From Lepturacanthus savala (Eukaryota; Chordata; Actinopteri; Scombriformes; Trichiuridae), in contig CM060470.1 in assembly GCA_030544235.1 (NCBI GenBank), positions 23,455,856 through 23,519,855 on the forward strand: a DNA stretch of 64,000 nucleotides, written 5' to 3'. The notes under the pieces were generated by a model. The model saw only the letters and a program-made list of their open reading frames with translations. It made no database searches and was not told the origin of the DNA. The position numbers were made by a program, and so were the translations under genes. Of this stretch, positions 13,846 through 24,425 are shown in pieces (position 1 is the stretch's first letter; the number at the start of each line of letters is the position of its first letter).

Positions 13846-14325
13846 TTTTTAGATTTAGATTTTTTTTTATTTGATCTCTGGGAGTAATAGCAGAGTAAGA
13901 ATTTTATTGTATGGTGTAACAACTTGTGTTTTTACTGTGCATGTCACGATGAGTCTTTCCTAAAAGAGAAGGAAGCATCTTCCTACTGCCTCCCAGAGTC
14001 TAGAGGTCACTCACCTGGTACCGTCACAATTCGTTTCTGTCGCTGGGGCTGATTGATTCATTTCCCAAAGCTCACAAATATTTAGCAAAATACACATGAA
14101 ATCTTCACAGAAGGGACGGTATCAGATCTCCTTTACTAGAGGGGATCCATGCACACAAATGCATGCTTGGAAAAATATATTCACGTCACAGAAGAGTCAA
14201 CTCATATTACAGTCGCATAACTGTCTGCCAATGTCTGGCTAGATTATTGTAGATATGGGCATCAGTTGCACAAAACTGATTCTCTTGTGGACCATTTTTT
14301 TATCCGATTTTGTCTATATCTCACA

Positions 14326-14326
<1 letters not shown>

Positions 14327-14360
<34 letters not shown>
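14327..14360. repeat. (CA)n microsatellite
   Basis: About 17 CA units. It creates a spurious open frame on the minus strand. Confidence 0.9.
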
Positions 14361-14362
<2 letters not shown>

Positions 14363-14556
14363 GTTGTTGTTGATGTTTAAACATTTTTTGTTTTGGTGGT
14401 GGGAAGCGTACTGTGGGTTTATCTGAGCTCTTTGGCAGAAAAAAAAAACTGCCTATTGTTGCTGAAAATGATGCTGTGCAAGCAGAACAAAACAAGAATG
14501 TTTTTGAGCAATGAGCTGAAAGATATTGGTGGATATATATATTACATATAGGATCG

Positions 14557-14579
14557 ATCTATCTATCTATCTATCTATC

Positions 14580-14613
<34 letters not shown>

Positions 14614-14632
14614 TTATCTATCTATCTATCTA
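14557..14632. repeat. (TCTA)n microsatellite
   Basis: A tetranucleotide tract with two interruptions ('atcatc' near 14580 and 'tatttatc' near 14612). Confidence 0.9.
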
Positions 14633-14649
14633 GCATGTCTACATGCATT

Positions 14650-15109
14650 CCAGCCATTCCATTCCAGCGTCTATTTAATTCCAACATATGCACACCTCAT
14701 TCTGCCTAAAGAGGTACCAGGAGTGGAATAAAGTCACCCAAGAACAATGGTAAAGACTGTGGAGAGCATGCCAAGACACATGAAAGCTGTGATAAAAAGT
14801 AAGGGTTATTGTACTAAATATTGATTTCTGAACTCTTCTTAAACGTAAACATTAGTATTATGCTATTTTAAACTGAATTTGATCTTGTTTCTTTGCATTG
14901 TTTGAGGTCTGAAAACATTGTATCTCTTTTGTTATTTTGACCATTTGTCATTTTCTGCAAATAAATGCTCTAAATGATAATAGTTTTATTTGGAATTTTG
15001 GGGAAAAGTTTTCAGACTTCTACCCTAACACATACCTATAAGTCGTAAAATCAGAAAAAAAAATATATGATAATTTTGTAGTGGTTTGTTATTTTTTTTT
15101 CCAGAGGTG
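14650..15109 (+). mobile_element. Tc1-like non-autonomous element, left end eroded
   Basis: The right end 'tttttttccagaggtg' (15094-15109) followed by TA matches the CCAGAGCTG-type terminus seen again at 16851-16856. Internal order (CATGAAAGCTGTGAT, GATTTCTGAACTC, GCAAATAAATGCTC, TTTATTTGGAATTTTGG) is shared, in inverse, with the copy at 16025-16856. The left terminus is replaced by the TCTA microsatellite. There is no transposase. Confidence 0.6.
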
Positions 15110-15111
15110 TA

Positions 15112-15954
15112 TAGATTCTCATATTGAATATATTGTATCCCGACCAGCTTCATGGTGACCCCCAAACCTAAAGCTTGGTGTTTGTTCAGACAGGCACAAG
15201 CATGATGTAATGCCACATGGCTCATTTCTGTCCAATCATTCATGTCAACAATCTATTCCATCCACTTAGTCCTTATAAACACGATGGTGCTCATTCGTTC
15301 TGCTTGGCCTAACATTCACGATGCTCCTGAACAGCAGTGCAATTCATCCTTGAATGAATCTGAATGTGCTTTCATATGTGTTAATTTTCTTCAGTCTTTG
15401 TGTATGTGAAGCTGTGCCGGCAGGGAGCGAGCTCAGGGTCAGTCTGTTCAGAGCAGCACAGCAGCAGCAGAGCCACCAATCAAAAACACATGTCTAGTTG
15501 AAATAAATGGTTAAACCTCTGTGGGGTTGAGGCTGTGGCAGCACCATGGAAGCCTGCACTCCTGTGTAGATAATAACATCTGGAACATGGGGCCCAGCTA
15601 ACCTACATTTGAATCACATGGGGTAGAGAAAATTGAACTGAGAAAGGGGGTAAGCTCACTTTATTAACCCTCATATTTTCTGATGTTTTGTTTTTTCTTT
15701 ACAGTTTTGTCAAGGTTAACCAGCAGTTTGACCCAATGCTGTGTTTTTCATGTCCTACGCTGTCGGTTTTTAGTTGTTACAACATATAATGAGCAACTGT
15801 GACATTTAGGCTTAGTGTTATCTGACAGACAAAATCCAATTAAAACTTCTGCAAAAGTTGCCTCTATGCTTCTATGCTATTTAAAACATCTTGTCATTTT
15901 TTGAGTTTCACTAATGAAAATCAATGCTGAATGCACACCTCCTGTGTCAAAATT

Positions 15955-15960
<6 letters not shown>
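15112..15960. other. Gene-free stretch
   Basis: No gene or repeat is recognised. The part around 15400-15600 is less AT-rich. Confidence 0.35.

Positions 15961-16016
<56 letters not shown>
15961..16016. repeat. (TA)n microsatellite
   Basis: About 28 TA units lying exactly where the left terminus of the adjacent Tc1-like element would be expected. It probably expanded from the element's TA-rich edge. Confidence 0.95.
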
Positions 16017-16018
<2 letters not shown>

Positions 16019-16024
16019 TCACTT

Positions 16025-16856
16025 ATATGTGTTTTGGCACAAGGAACATTTTTGTTTGATGCTATAAACTACTGACGAACCCCAAATTCTGAATAAAAAT
16101 ATTATGAATGAATTTGGGGCGACACGGTGGTGCAGGGGTTAGCGCTGTTGCCTCACAGCAAGAAGGTCACAGGTTCAAGACCTCCTTGGTCCGGGGTCTG
16201 GGACCTTTCTGTGTGGAGTTTGCATGTTCTCCCCGTGTCTGCGTGGGTTTTCACCGGGTACTCCTGCTTCCTTCCACAGTCCAAAAACATGCTGAGGTTA
16301 ATTGGTGACTCTAAATTGCCCATAGGTGTGAGTGTGTGAGTGAATGGTGTGTGTGCCCCACGATTGGCTGGCGACCATCTGGGGTGTATCCCTGCCTCTC
16401 GCCGTAACGCGCTGGGATAGGCTCCAGCAGACCCCTGCGACCCTAATGAGGAATAAGCAGGTATAGAAAATGACTGACTGACTGAATGAATTTGTAGAAA
16501 ATGACAAATGGTCTAAATAATAAAAAGACCATTCTAAATAATAAAAAAGACTCAAAGTCTGCAAAGAAACAAGATCTAATTCAACTTAAAACACCATAAT
16601 ATAGTAAGTTTAGACTTAAGAAGAGTTAAAAAGAGTCAACATTTGGTGCAATAACTTTAATCCCAGCTTTCATGCATCTTGGCATGCTCTCCACGAGTCT
16701 TTACCATTGTTTTTGGTTCAGGTTTGATCTTAAAGTACCTCTTTAGGCAGAATGAGGTGTGCATGTGTTGGAATTCAACAGACACTGGAATGACTGGAAT
16801 ACATGTAGAGATGCTGATTTCAGAAAAAAATGCAGTTATTTTTTTTTCCAGAGCTG
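16025..16856 (-). mobile_element. Tc1-like non-autonomous element interrupted by a SINE
   Basis: The right edge 'ttttttccagagctg' is followed by TA (16857-16858). The two halves (16025-16116 and 16483-16856) join into the same internal order as the element at 14650-15109 read in inverse: a CTATAAACTACTGAC block, then CCAAATTCTGAATAAAAAT, then GAAAATGACAAATGGTC. The SINE at 16117-16482 therefore inserted into an existing Tc1-like copy. The left terminus has decayed into the neighbouring TA tract. Confidence 0.65.
16105..16494 (+). mobile_element. tRNA-like SINE with 12-bp target duplication
   Basis: Body 16117-16482, flanked by a perfect 12-bp direct repeat (tgaatgaatttg at 16105-16116 and 16483-16494). 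The head 'gcgacacggtggtgcagggg' followed by TTAGCGCTGTTGCC and 'aggttcaag' resembles pol III A and B boxes of tRNA-derived SINEs. The tail is a short (TGAC)n/(TGAA)n run. A second copy in opposite orientation lies at 62286-62638. The 'ORFs' over this segment (16108-16339) are products of the SINE, not genes. Confidence 0.75.
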
Positions 16857-16965
16857 TAATTATATTCCAGTCCTTATTGGTTCTAGTTGCAATTATTACT
16901 TTAATGCCATTATGTTTTTTATAACAAAAATCACATTCTCATGATCATATTATTTTATCAACTGC

Positions 16966-17134
16966 AAAATAAGACTACATTCACACTTATTGTTGATGAT
17001 GATGCTGATGGTGGAGATGATGTTCTAGCCTGGTGAAGCACCGGTCCGAAGCATCACGTCTCTCTCGCTCTGACTAGAGATCAGCGTGCAGGAGGCGACT
17101 CAGCTGTGCATAACGCTGCAGGTCTGATGGCAGC
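16966..17134 (-). repeat. Arm A of a diverged inverted duplication (partner at 18001-18195)
   Basis: Reverse-complemented, this segment aligns over essentially its whole length with 18001-18195. Shared words in order are: CAGACC-GCAG, GCACAGC-GAGTC, CCTCCTGC, CAGAGCGAGAGAGA, GACGTGATG, TCGGACC, CTTCACCAGGCT, GAACATC, CATCATCATCAACA, AAGTGTGA, TGTAGT. Mismatches and small indels are frequent, so it is old rather than an assembly echo. It is CpG-containing and less AT-rich than its surroundings. The short ORF at 17106-17288 starting within it has a signal-peptide-like leucine run but no support as a gene. Confidence 0.8.
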
Positions 17135-17333
17135 TTTCCTCCTCCTCCTGCTCCCCCTCCTCTCCACACCAGGTCCCTTCCTCTCCTTTCAAAATGGTAA
17201 CAATACATCTAAATCCGTTCCTAGATGGACCAACAAAACATTCCAGATGGGTCCTGGTGATGACCCAAGATCTTTTCTGTTATACTGACTTAGTGTCTTT
17301 TCAAAATTAAGCAGGTCTGTTCATGGTAAATAA

Positions 17334-17456
<123 letters not shown>

Positions 17457-18000
17457 AATGCACAATGTACACATGAATAATATGCTGTATTGGATCATTT
17501 ACATTTAGAATAATAGATAATTAGATAATCAACTTGATTATTTCTGCATTACAACTGTTTTTCAGCTTCAAGTGAATTAATATTAATATTAACTCAGTCC
17601 TTAATAAAATAGAACCATATACTGGTTCATATCTTGGCTCCAAAACAGGTGCAATGTATTTTAAATATATTTAATGCTTTTCTAAGGAAAAAACACGCAA
17701 CCCCGGTCATTGCCGTTGGTTTGATAGAGGTCTTTTGCAAGATAATTAACTATTTTACTCTCTATGTTGGTAAGTTGATTATTCTGAGACATGTTGCTTT
17801 AAAGGTTTCTTTTTTGTTTGTTTTTTTCTTATCCAGAATCGATTTTCAGATCAATTGTTACTATTTAATGTTTCGGAATGGAGATAATTGGGCAAATATG
17901 AAACGGACAATCACACTGACAGTCAGACGGACTGAAAGAAAGACAGACAGGCAGAAAGAGAGACAGTCTAAAAGGGTTCTGGAGGAGGAGATCTGAGGCG

Positions 18001-18195
18001 CCAACAGACCCGCAGTCCACTTTACGCACAGCGGAGTCTCCTCCTGCGCGCTGTTCCGTCCTCAGAGCGAGAGAGAGACGTGATGAGTCGGACCAGTTCT
18101 TCACCAGGCTGGAACATCAGCATCATTATCATCACTATCATCATCACCACCGCCACCACCATCATCATCAACAAGTGTGACTGTAGTGTTTTGAG
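18001..18195 (+). repeat. Arm B of the inverted duplication, inside the putative lrrc3-family first exon
   Basis: Partner of 16966-17134. It carries CpG-rich sequence (18001-18085), a GAGA run, and then an ATC/ACC trinucleotide run that has expanded relative to arm A. It lies directly upstream of the splice donor at 18478, so it is probably promoter and/or 5'UTR sequence. Confidence 0.8.
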
Positions 18196-18477
18196 AAGAA
18201 GACATAAAAACGGACAGGTGGTGATTTGATCCATTTGTCCCGGGGATCTGATAACTACTTTCTCCTGCCGCTAAGGAACTTTTAGCGTTTGATTCTTGAA
18301 TTTTTTCCCGGTGCTGAAGTAGCTGGGAAAAAAATCCTCCTGAGAGAGAACTAGGCTTCATTGATGCTACAGTTAGAGCAGCTGCGACAATATTTCCGTT
18401 TTTGGCACAAGATCTTTTCTGTAGCTGGAGCTGGACGAAAAAGTATCAATTCATTCATTTTAAGATGGAACTCTGCG
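18001..18477 (+). promoter_or_regulatory. lrrc3: Putative promoter and non-coding first exon of the LRRC3-family gene
   Basis: This is the most CpG-rich stretch upstream of the coding exon. It ends at a consensus splice donor (GCG|GTAAGT, intron starting at 18478), and the next good acceptor, with a pyrimidine-containing tract, is at 20116. The exon's transcription start is not determinable by eye. An ATG with a strong Kozak context (aagATGg) at 18465 opens a short upstream ORF that would end in exon 2. A non-coding first exon separated from a single coding exon fits the LRRC3 family. The exon itself is inference. Confidence 0.45.
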
Positions 18478-19134
18478 GTAAGTCACTCACTTCTACAAGT
18501 TTTGAATTAATCAGTATATGTGAAGATGTTTTTTTTATTTACTTTAATTTATTATTTTTTTTATTTTGTATTTTTTACCAGAACCATATTAATATCCGCA
18601 ATATTAAGCTACAAAATGCTGACATTACGCGGCACGTCTTACAGAACCAGCAACAATTTCTACTCCAGTTTAGGTTATTTTCATGAATTACGGATAGATA
18701 CAATAGATATTTACTTTGCTCAAGTATATGACAGCCCCTATATCCCTGCAAAACACTAAAACATATGTTGATGGTCCAAAGACTTAATTTAATTTTAATG
18801 ACAGATACAAAAATATGCTGGAAACAACAGCTCAGAGAAACACAATAGCCTATATATGTATATTCCTAATCTTTGAGTCAATGACATAGTGGTGCTGTAG
18901 TAACATGACTGCAGGGTGTTTCAGCCCCTTGTGAATGTGTGTGTACAGTAGGTGCCACGTCGTGTCCACACCTCCTGCTGAGCTCAGACGGATGTGAACG
19001 TGAGAGGCTTATTTAAGACCACCAGAGGGTGCGCAGCCAGTCCTTCAGTGATGATCCTTCAGATGGAGCAGGCTTAGTCCACAGCTGGGGTGTTATTGTC
19101 ATGGATATGTGAAAGATCAGGAAAGGGTACACTA

Positions 19135-19575
19135 CTCTTGTGGAAGAAGTAAAAGTTGAAATACCAATATTTTACAAAAGTATTAGCACCAAAATGTACT
19201 GAATACATAAAGTAAAAGTTCTCATTATGCAGTATGACCCATTTCAGAATCAAATTGGACTTTAATTCTTGATCTGATAATGTACTTATTGCTTTAATGT
19301 TGCAGCTGTTAAAGGTGGAGATAATTGTAATATTTTCTATATACTGCTGGGAAGCATAACCAAAAAAAATAGATCATAATGTACAGTTGATTTATAATTT
19401 GCATTAATAATGTAAATCTGCAAAGTAATTAATATCGAAAGATGTAAAATACATATATGGAACAGAAATTACAATATTTCTCTGAAATGTACCGGTATGG
19501 ATGTATAAAGAATCATCAAATAGAAATACTCAAGTAAAGTAAAATTACCTCAAAATGTACTTAGATTACTTTTCA
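19135..19575. mobile_element. Tol2-like hAT non-autonomous fragment
   Basis: Contains the AGTAAAAGTTCTCATTATGCAG...CCCATTTCAGAAT word order near 19210-19250, together with AAGTAAAGTAAAATTACCTCAAAATGTACTT near the other side. This is typical of the AAGTA-rich termini of fish hAT elements. The exact ends and target duplication are not visible. Confidence 0.45.
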
Positions 19576-19686
19576 TTTCTGGGAATTGCGCACCTACAAA
19601 AATCATTTTTCTTTTTTATTTGACTCAGGACGATGAGTAAAGGTGTTTATTGTCCTTCTTAGTTCAGCTATCAAAAAATGTGATTA

Positions 19687-19730
19687 TACAGCCTCAGTCA
19701 AAAGTTTGGACACATTTTTTCTCATTGAGG
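19687..19730. mobile_element. Tc1-type terminus fragment
   Basis: 'cagtcaaaagtttggacaca' (19696-19715) matches a common fish Tc1/mariner terminus. Only one end is recognised. Confidence 0.4.
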
Positions 19731-20116
19731 CGAATACATATATGTATCACAGTGTTCCAGCATCAGAATATAAGGACAAGTAGCATTTATATTAGACAAT
19801 GCAGAATACAATTATGTTCGTCCTAATTGAATGAGAGAATATCAGCAATGACTCATGAGCTTTTATGAAATTTGCTAAAGTGCAATGGATTTCTCTCAAT
19901 AATCACATTATACATCTTCTAAACATTTACTCAGCAAAATTCAGAAAATGAAGGTAATTGCCCGTGGACTCAGAATGATTTGTCTTAGCACAGCTCTCTG
20001 CTTGGATATGTTTTGATTACTAATATGCGAGTGTTGCCAGCACTCGTTGCGTTTCAGAATTAATTCGGAATTCATATTTTTTGCTGAAAACTAACTTTAT
20101 GTTGTGTTTATTTCAG

Positions 20117-20409
20117 TGCCCAGCACGAATTTTTGATGCCAGAAGCTTTCCCCATAATAACACTAAGAAATGACAGTTTCCTGCTGGAATAATCTCAGTG
20201 AGCTCAATTTTTGGAACAGCTCTTTTGAAATCTGTTTTAAAGGACTGTAGGAAACTGTATCAAATCAATTCTGAGGGATTATCTCAAGTCGAGACTCAGG
20301 CTTGAGAGAACTTTTGTCATTTTGACGGTGGGTGATGCTTTATTTGACACTGTTTGATTTCAAAACCAGATGTGCTTTTGCCTACAGGACTAGGAGGTCA
20401 CTGCTAAAT
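20117..20409 (+). promoter_or_regulatory. 5'UTR part of coding exon with several upstream ORFs
   Basis: Upstream ATGs precede the coding start. The first-exon ATG (18465), if spliced to 20117, terminates at the TGA at 20134-20136, and a second ATG overlaps that stop (TGATG, 20134-20138) and runs 18 codons. A third ATG at 20170 runs 26 codons to a stop at 20248-20250. An in-frame ATG at 20335 could extend the main protein by 25 residues. Such a leader would be expected to lower translation of the main frame. All of this depends on the inferred splice. Confidence 0.4.
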
Positions 20410-21204
20410 ATGCAGGACTTAGTGGGGCCTGCTATTCCCAGAAAATCCCCCGTGTTTGATGGCGTTGCCCTCTTATGGGGAGCCTTCTTTGGAATATTTC
20501 TCACACCGGTGATGGCTTGTCCCACAAGTTGTCACTGTATAGAAAAGAGTGGCATGACCGTGGTCCAGTGCATGTCTCGCAATTTGGAGAAGATCCCTTC
20601 AGATCTTCCGAGAGATACCGTCATCCTTCTTCTGGCATCCAACCACATCACCCACATCCCCAACCACGCCTTCAAAGAACTCAACTACCTGCAGGAGCTG
20701 GACCTGTCGAACAATGACATTGAGACCGTGGATGTCGGAGCGTTTCAAGGTGTTTCTGACAGCCTCCTCGTTCTGGATCTATCGAACAATCGCATCCAAA
20801 GTGTCCCCAAAGAGGCGTTCGCCCGCCTCCGAGCGAAAATCAGCCTCTCGAACAACCCGTGGCACTGTGAGTGCACGCTGCAGGAGGTCCTGCGGGAGCT
20901 GCGGCTGGACCCGGAGACGGTGAACGAGGTGATCTGCCACACGGCCGTGCAGGAGGAGTATGCAGGAAAACCGGTCATCCAGGTGCTGGACTCAGGAATC
21001 AACTTCTGCAACTTTCACCACAAGACCACCGACATAGCCATGTTCGTCACCATGTTCGGGTGGTTCACCATGGTGATCGCATACGTCATCTACTACGTGA
21101 GACACAATCAGGAGGACGCCAGGAGGCACCTGGAGTACCTTAAGTCACTGCCCAGCAGCTCCCAGATCAGCAAGGACTTTGACACCATCAGCACTGTTCT
21201 CTAG
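20410..21204 (+). CDS. lrrc3: LRRC3-family leucine-rich repeat type I membrane protein
   Basis: 264 codons in a single exon, close to the roughly 257-residue length of LRRC3/LRRC3B. Order: signal peptide with a hydrophobic core at about residues 19-32 and a likely cut after VMA36; LRRNT cysteine cluster (C37, C41, C43, C54); three LxxLxLxxN-type repeats (about 68-140); LRRCT starting NNPWHCEC (C153, C155, C177, C200); one transmembrane helix (about 209-229); and a short cytosolic tail with the family-typical HNQEDARRHLEYLKSLPS block, ending STVL, a class I PDZ-ligand form. The ATG at 20410 (A at -3) is preferred because it gives a normal signal peptide; an in-frame ATG at 20335 would add 25 residues. 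The LRRCT and juxtamembrane residues (LDPETVNEVICHT, VQEEYAGKP) resemble LRRC3 more than LRRC3B, while the ISTVL end resembles LRRC3B. The paralogue (lrrc3, lrrc3b or lrrc3c) is therefore not settled. The molecular role of the family is poorly defined; no enzyme motif is present. Codons are GC-richer than the flanks. Confidence 0.92.
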   Translation: MQDLVGPAIPRKSPVFDGVALLWGAFFGIFLTPVMACPTSCHCIEKSGMTVVQCMSRNLEKIPSDLPRDTVILLLASNHITHIPNHAFKELNYLQELDLSNNDIETVDVGAFQGVSDSLLVLDLSNNRIQSVPKEAFARLRAKISLSNNPWHCECTLQEVLRELRLDPETVNEVICHTAVQEEYAGKPVIQVLDSGINFCNFHHKTTDIAMFVTMFGWFTMVIAYVIYYVRHNQEDARRHLEYLKSLPSSSQISKDFDTISTVL

Positions 21205-21851
21205 CACGGTGGTTCTAAAGCCTTTTTCACGTCAAGGACCCTTGAACTCACAAAAACTGGACCACGGATCATGTCTGATAAGATGTATGAATATGCCAGT
21301 AAATGCCTGTATTTATGAATTTTTGCATTTAATTTAATTAATGAATTACATTTATTTATCTGGTTATGATTTTCCCATTGCACATAAATGCCCATTTTTT
21401 CTTGTTTTTATTTATTAATACATAATGGTTAAATGTATATTTATTTATGTATTCACCCCCTCCATTTGTTTCCCTTTACCTTTGCATTTCCTTTTTGCAT
21501 TTCCACCTCAATATTTAAAATGGAAAATAAACTTTGAAATTAAATAAAGTCATGTGCAAGGGGGAAATAATGGAAATAAATATGGTAATGGGAATGAAAT
21601 GTATTTAATTTAATTTTGACTTATAGGAGTTTTCAATACCCCATACAAATCCCATGCAAAGGAAATTCTTATAATATAAAATAAATGATTCCCCTTTATT
21701 CTGGGGACCCCCTTGCACCCCCCAAAGACCCCTGAGGGTTCCTGGACTCCACTTTGAGACCCATTGATTTAGCATACTGCTCTGGGCTCAGCAGTTGTGG
21801 TATGTGAGCAACTGTCACTATGTATGGGAGTAAATGTGTAGTTGTACATGG

Positions 21852-22177
21852 GGCTGTAACTTATCGATTGATTAGTTGATTAGTCGTTTGGTGTTTAAAA
21901 TGTCAGAAAGTGGGGGAAAATGTTAACTTTTGCCTCCAAAAGCCCAAATTGCAAAACAATGTTGACAAATAAGAATGTCTTATTTTGTCCTGACAGTCTA
22001 CAATCCAAAGATATTTATTGTACTATGATAGAGGATGAAAGAAACAAACAAAAATATTCACATGAAAGAAGATGGAACCAGGTAAGTTTTGTACTCTTCC
22101 TAAAAAGGTTAATTGATTATCAGAATAGTAAATGATGAATTTTCTGTCGAACAACTAATCAATTTATAGTTGCAGTA
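21852..22177. mobile_element. hAT-like MITE
   Basis: Edges 'ggggctgtaacttatcgatt' and 'aatttatagttgcagta' form imperfect inverted ends of the widespread fish 'GGGCTGCAACTAACGATTA' MITE. The interior holds the usual GATTAGTTGATTAGTCG and TTAATTGATTATCAG motifs. It is non-coding. A related copy lies at 54385-54690. Confidence 0.55.
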
Positions 22178-22814
22178 CAAAATATACATAATGACTCAAA
22201 AGCTGTTCCAACACAAAATCATCTGTGTTTTAACACATTATTTGAGATCTTTCAGTGATCATATAATATAATACATTGTTTATGTTTACAACCTTGGCCT
22301 CATTACTCATGCATATTGTTTTCTCTGAAACATCTGTTGTACTTTGATCACATATGAGCAAATCAAGCTCTACAGCCTGATGGGGCAACAGCGATAGCAC
22401 AAAATAAGAAACATTAACCGATGATCGATCCACTCTGGAGAGACGTATTGTTCCTTCTCTGCTGTCAATCCACAGTGTGATTGAATCTGGACTGAGATGA
22501 ATGAGGATGACGAGTGTGTCTCACACTTTCTCTGCATCGATTGATTTATGTTGGTTGTGTGCCACACTGCCAAAGTGAAGGCTGTTTTATAGACTCCAGC
22601 AGGAAAAGGTGCTTATTAATGCAGCTTTAAATGCTAATAATATTCTGAGCGTTCGCATTTATGTATGAATGTATTTATGTTGAATGTTAACAGTCAAATA
22701 TGTGAACATCATGTAATTTCTTTTATTTGTGAACAGTAGCAAACAGATGAACCAACACATCAAAGCCATTACTACTATTGATTTGTAGCATAACTGTTTG
22801 GACACAAGCTCAAC

Positions 22815-22819
<5 letters not shown>
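22178..22819. other. Gene-free stretch
   Basis: No recognisable gene. The block around 22360-22580 is less AT-rich and could be regulatory; nothing specific supports that. Confidence 0.3.

Positions 22820-22892
<73 letters not shown>
22820..22892. repeat. (AT)n microsatellite
   Basis: About 36 dinucleotide units. The ORFs of repeated Ile-Tyr crossing it on both strands are artefacts. Confidence 0.95.
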
Positions 22893-22894
<2 letters not shown>

Positions 22895-23162
22895 TTGTTT
22901 TCATGATTTGCAGGTCAGGAGATTGTGTCCAAGTGCCTACTCTCTGGGATTCTGCACCGTAGCACTGTGCACTAGATTGCCTACTAGAACTGCTCCTTGT
23001 CTACTCTCACCATTGCAGAACTTGGAGTTTAAGGTGTCCAGTGTTGGGCTGCAGGGACCCTTTTTCATAAAGGTGTTAAAGCCAATTAATGGGTGGGTTT
23101 TTTCCAAAAGGAACAAGAACAAGTGCCAGAAGACACTAATGGAAACAAGTTTTAAAATAATA

Positions 23163-23845
23163 TTAAGTGCACAATATGTAATTTTCTGCCTCTAGGGGTT
23201 TCTCAATCTCAACAATGTCAAAAGATGGAGTCGATGATCAGGTGGGAACATGGGAAATGCTACTAACATTCAGGAGATTTTATTCTCAGAAGTGTCTTTC
23301 ATCAAAACTAACAGTACCAGTGAATAAAATTTAAAAAAAAAAAACAGTTTGCAGGATGCTGTTCAGCGGTGTCAAACATCCAGATGTGATGCAAGCTAAG
23401 CTGCTGTTAAAGTTATCTTGCGTCTCTAATAACTTAAGATTTAGATGCTTTTTTTTTTTTTTTTTTTAGAAGTTTTGTACTGGGAGCTGGTTCAGACGTC
23501 TCTGTCTTGCTGAAGTGAGCAGTGTGATACCGAAGCTAACACTAAGGTTTACTCTGCTTGTTGCTCTGATAACTTAAGATCCAGACGTCAGATGAACAAA
23601 CTCCTTCACCTTATTAAAGATAGTTCACAAACTACCAAGATGTACAATAGTGTATCACAAAAATGTGGCTTAAGACTGGATTAAAAAGTCTATTCATGAC
23701 AATCAAAACACTGTTGCATGCGCAAAGGGGATATTGACAGGTATGGAGAGATTGGACCACTGGATACACAACTTTACACATTTCACATAGGTTTAATCAT
23801 TTTTTAGACATTTTAATCTGGAAAAATTACATATTGTGCCTTTAA
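23163..23845. mobile_element. piggyBac-type MITE with TTAA target sites
   Basis: TTAA at 23163-23166 and at 23842-23845 flank inverted ends: 'gtgcacaatatgtaattttc' on the left, and on the right the inverse 'aggcacaatatgtaattttt'. TTAA duplication and GTGCACAATATG-like ends fit a piggyBac-derived non-autonomous element of about 675 bp. The interior contains a T run (23451-23468) and a partly repeated AACTTAAGAT block. Confidence 0.6.
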
Positions 23846-24425
23846 ATGCTGTTCTGTGATTGACTACTTAGTGTACCTGTCATCGAGTGGTGAGTCCCAC
23901 TCATCTATTACTACTTGTTGTTCAAACAGGTTAAAATAAACACGTGTTTTTATCCAACTAATACTTGACATACTGTAGGTCAAGAATTGTTTTTTATTTT
24001 GCATACTGTATTTGCATCAATTTTATACAATTGTAGGTTTCTTTGTTACACAAGTGTCAATCTGTCTGTGCAGTTTTGACTTGTTATATAAAAATGTTTG
24101 TGCCGGCCAATGTGTATCCAAATTTTACAACCTGGAGGAATGCACATGCCTTCTCTGTAGTTTTTTGTAAAATATGTCTTTAGCTCAAAACCCGTCATGT
24201 GTTTGGTTGTCTTGAACAACTTCAATGTAAATGGTCGATGTGCGTAGAAGAATTAGTCTGTGAGCTGTGTATGTGTCTGTGATGGAAATTAAAGGGCTCC
24301 AGTCATTTTGTTTGTGATAACCATATGGATTTTCTATATGTTTTAGTAATTTCTGTGAGTTACATTTGTTTTCCAGATTTCAATGGACACTTTACCAGCA
24401 TTTGAAAATAAAATTTCTTTTCCGA

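Larger units (their letters stand above)
18478..20116 (+). other. Putative intron of the LRRC3-family gene, with transposon fragments
   Basis: Donor GTAAGT at 18478 and acceptor TTTATTTCAG ending at 20116. It contains a hAT-like fragment (about 19135-19575) and a Tc1-type terminus (about 19687-19730). No coding sequence is recognised. Confidence 0.45.
21205..24425 (+). other. Candidate 3'UTR and 3' flank with alternative poly(A) signals
   Basis: AATAAA hexamers at 21526-21531 and 21543-21548 could end a short transcript. A further AATAAA at 24407-24412 lies at the end of a stretch (about 23930-24420) that reads like a vertebrate 3'UTR, with T/GT-rich sequence after it. A long 3'UTR would contain two MITEs and a (TA)n tract, which argues for caution. 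Confidence 0.3.

Noticed and set aside
16108..16339. Two overlapping + strand ORFs
   Set aside because: They lie entirely within the SINE; the second SINE copy generates the same kind of ORFs at 62239-62640.
17106..17288. 60-codon ORF with a leucine-rich, signal-peptide-like start
   Set aside because: It lies within the inverted-duplication arm and has no mature domain or family match; the hydrophobic run comes from a CTCCTC repeat.
20475..21143. Overlapping ORFs in other frames and on the minus strand across the LRRC3-family exon
   Set aside because: These are shadow frames of the GC-richer coding exon with no domain of their own.
20332..21204. A 290-residue version of the LRRC3-family protein starting at 20332
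   Set aside because: 20332 is GTG, not ATG. The first in-frame ATG is 20335, and 20410 gives a more typical signal peptide and family length.
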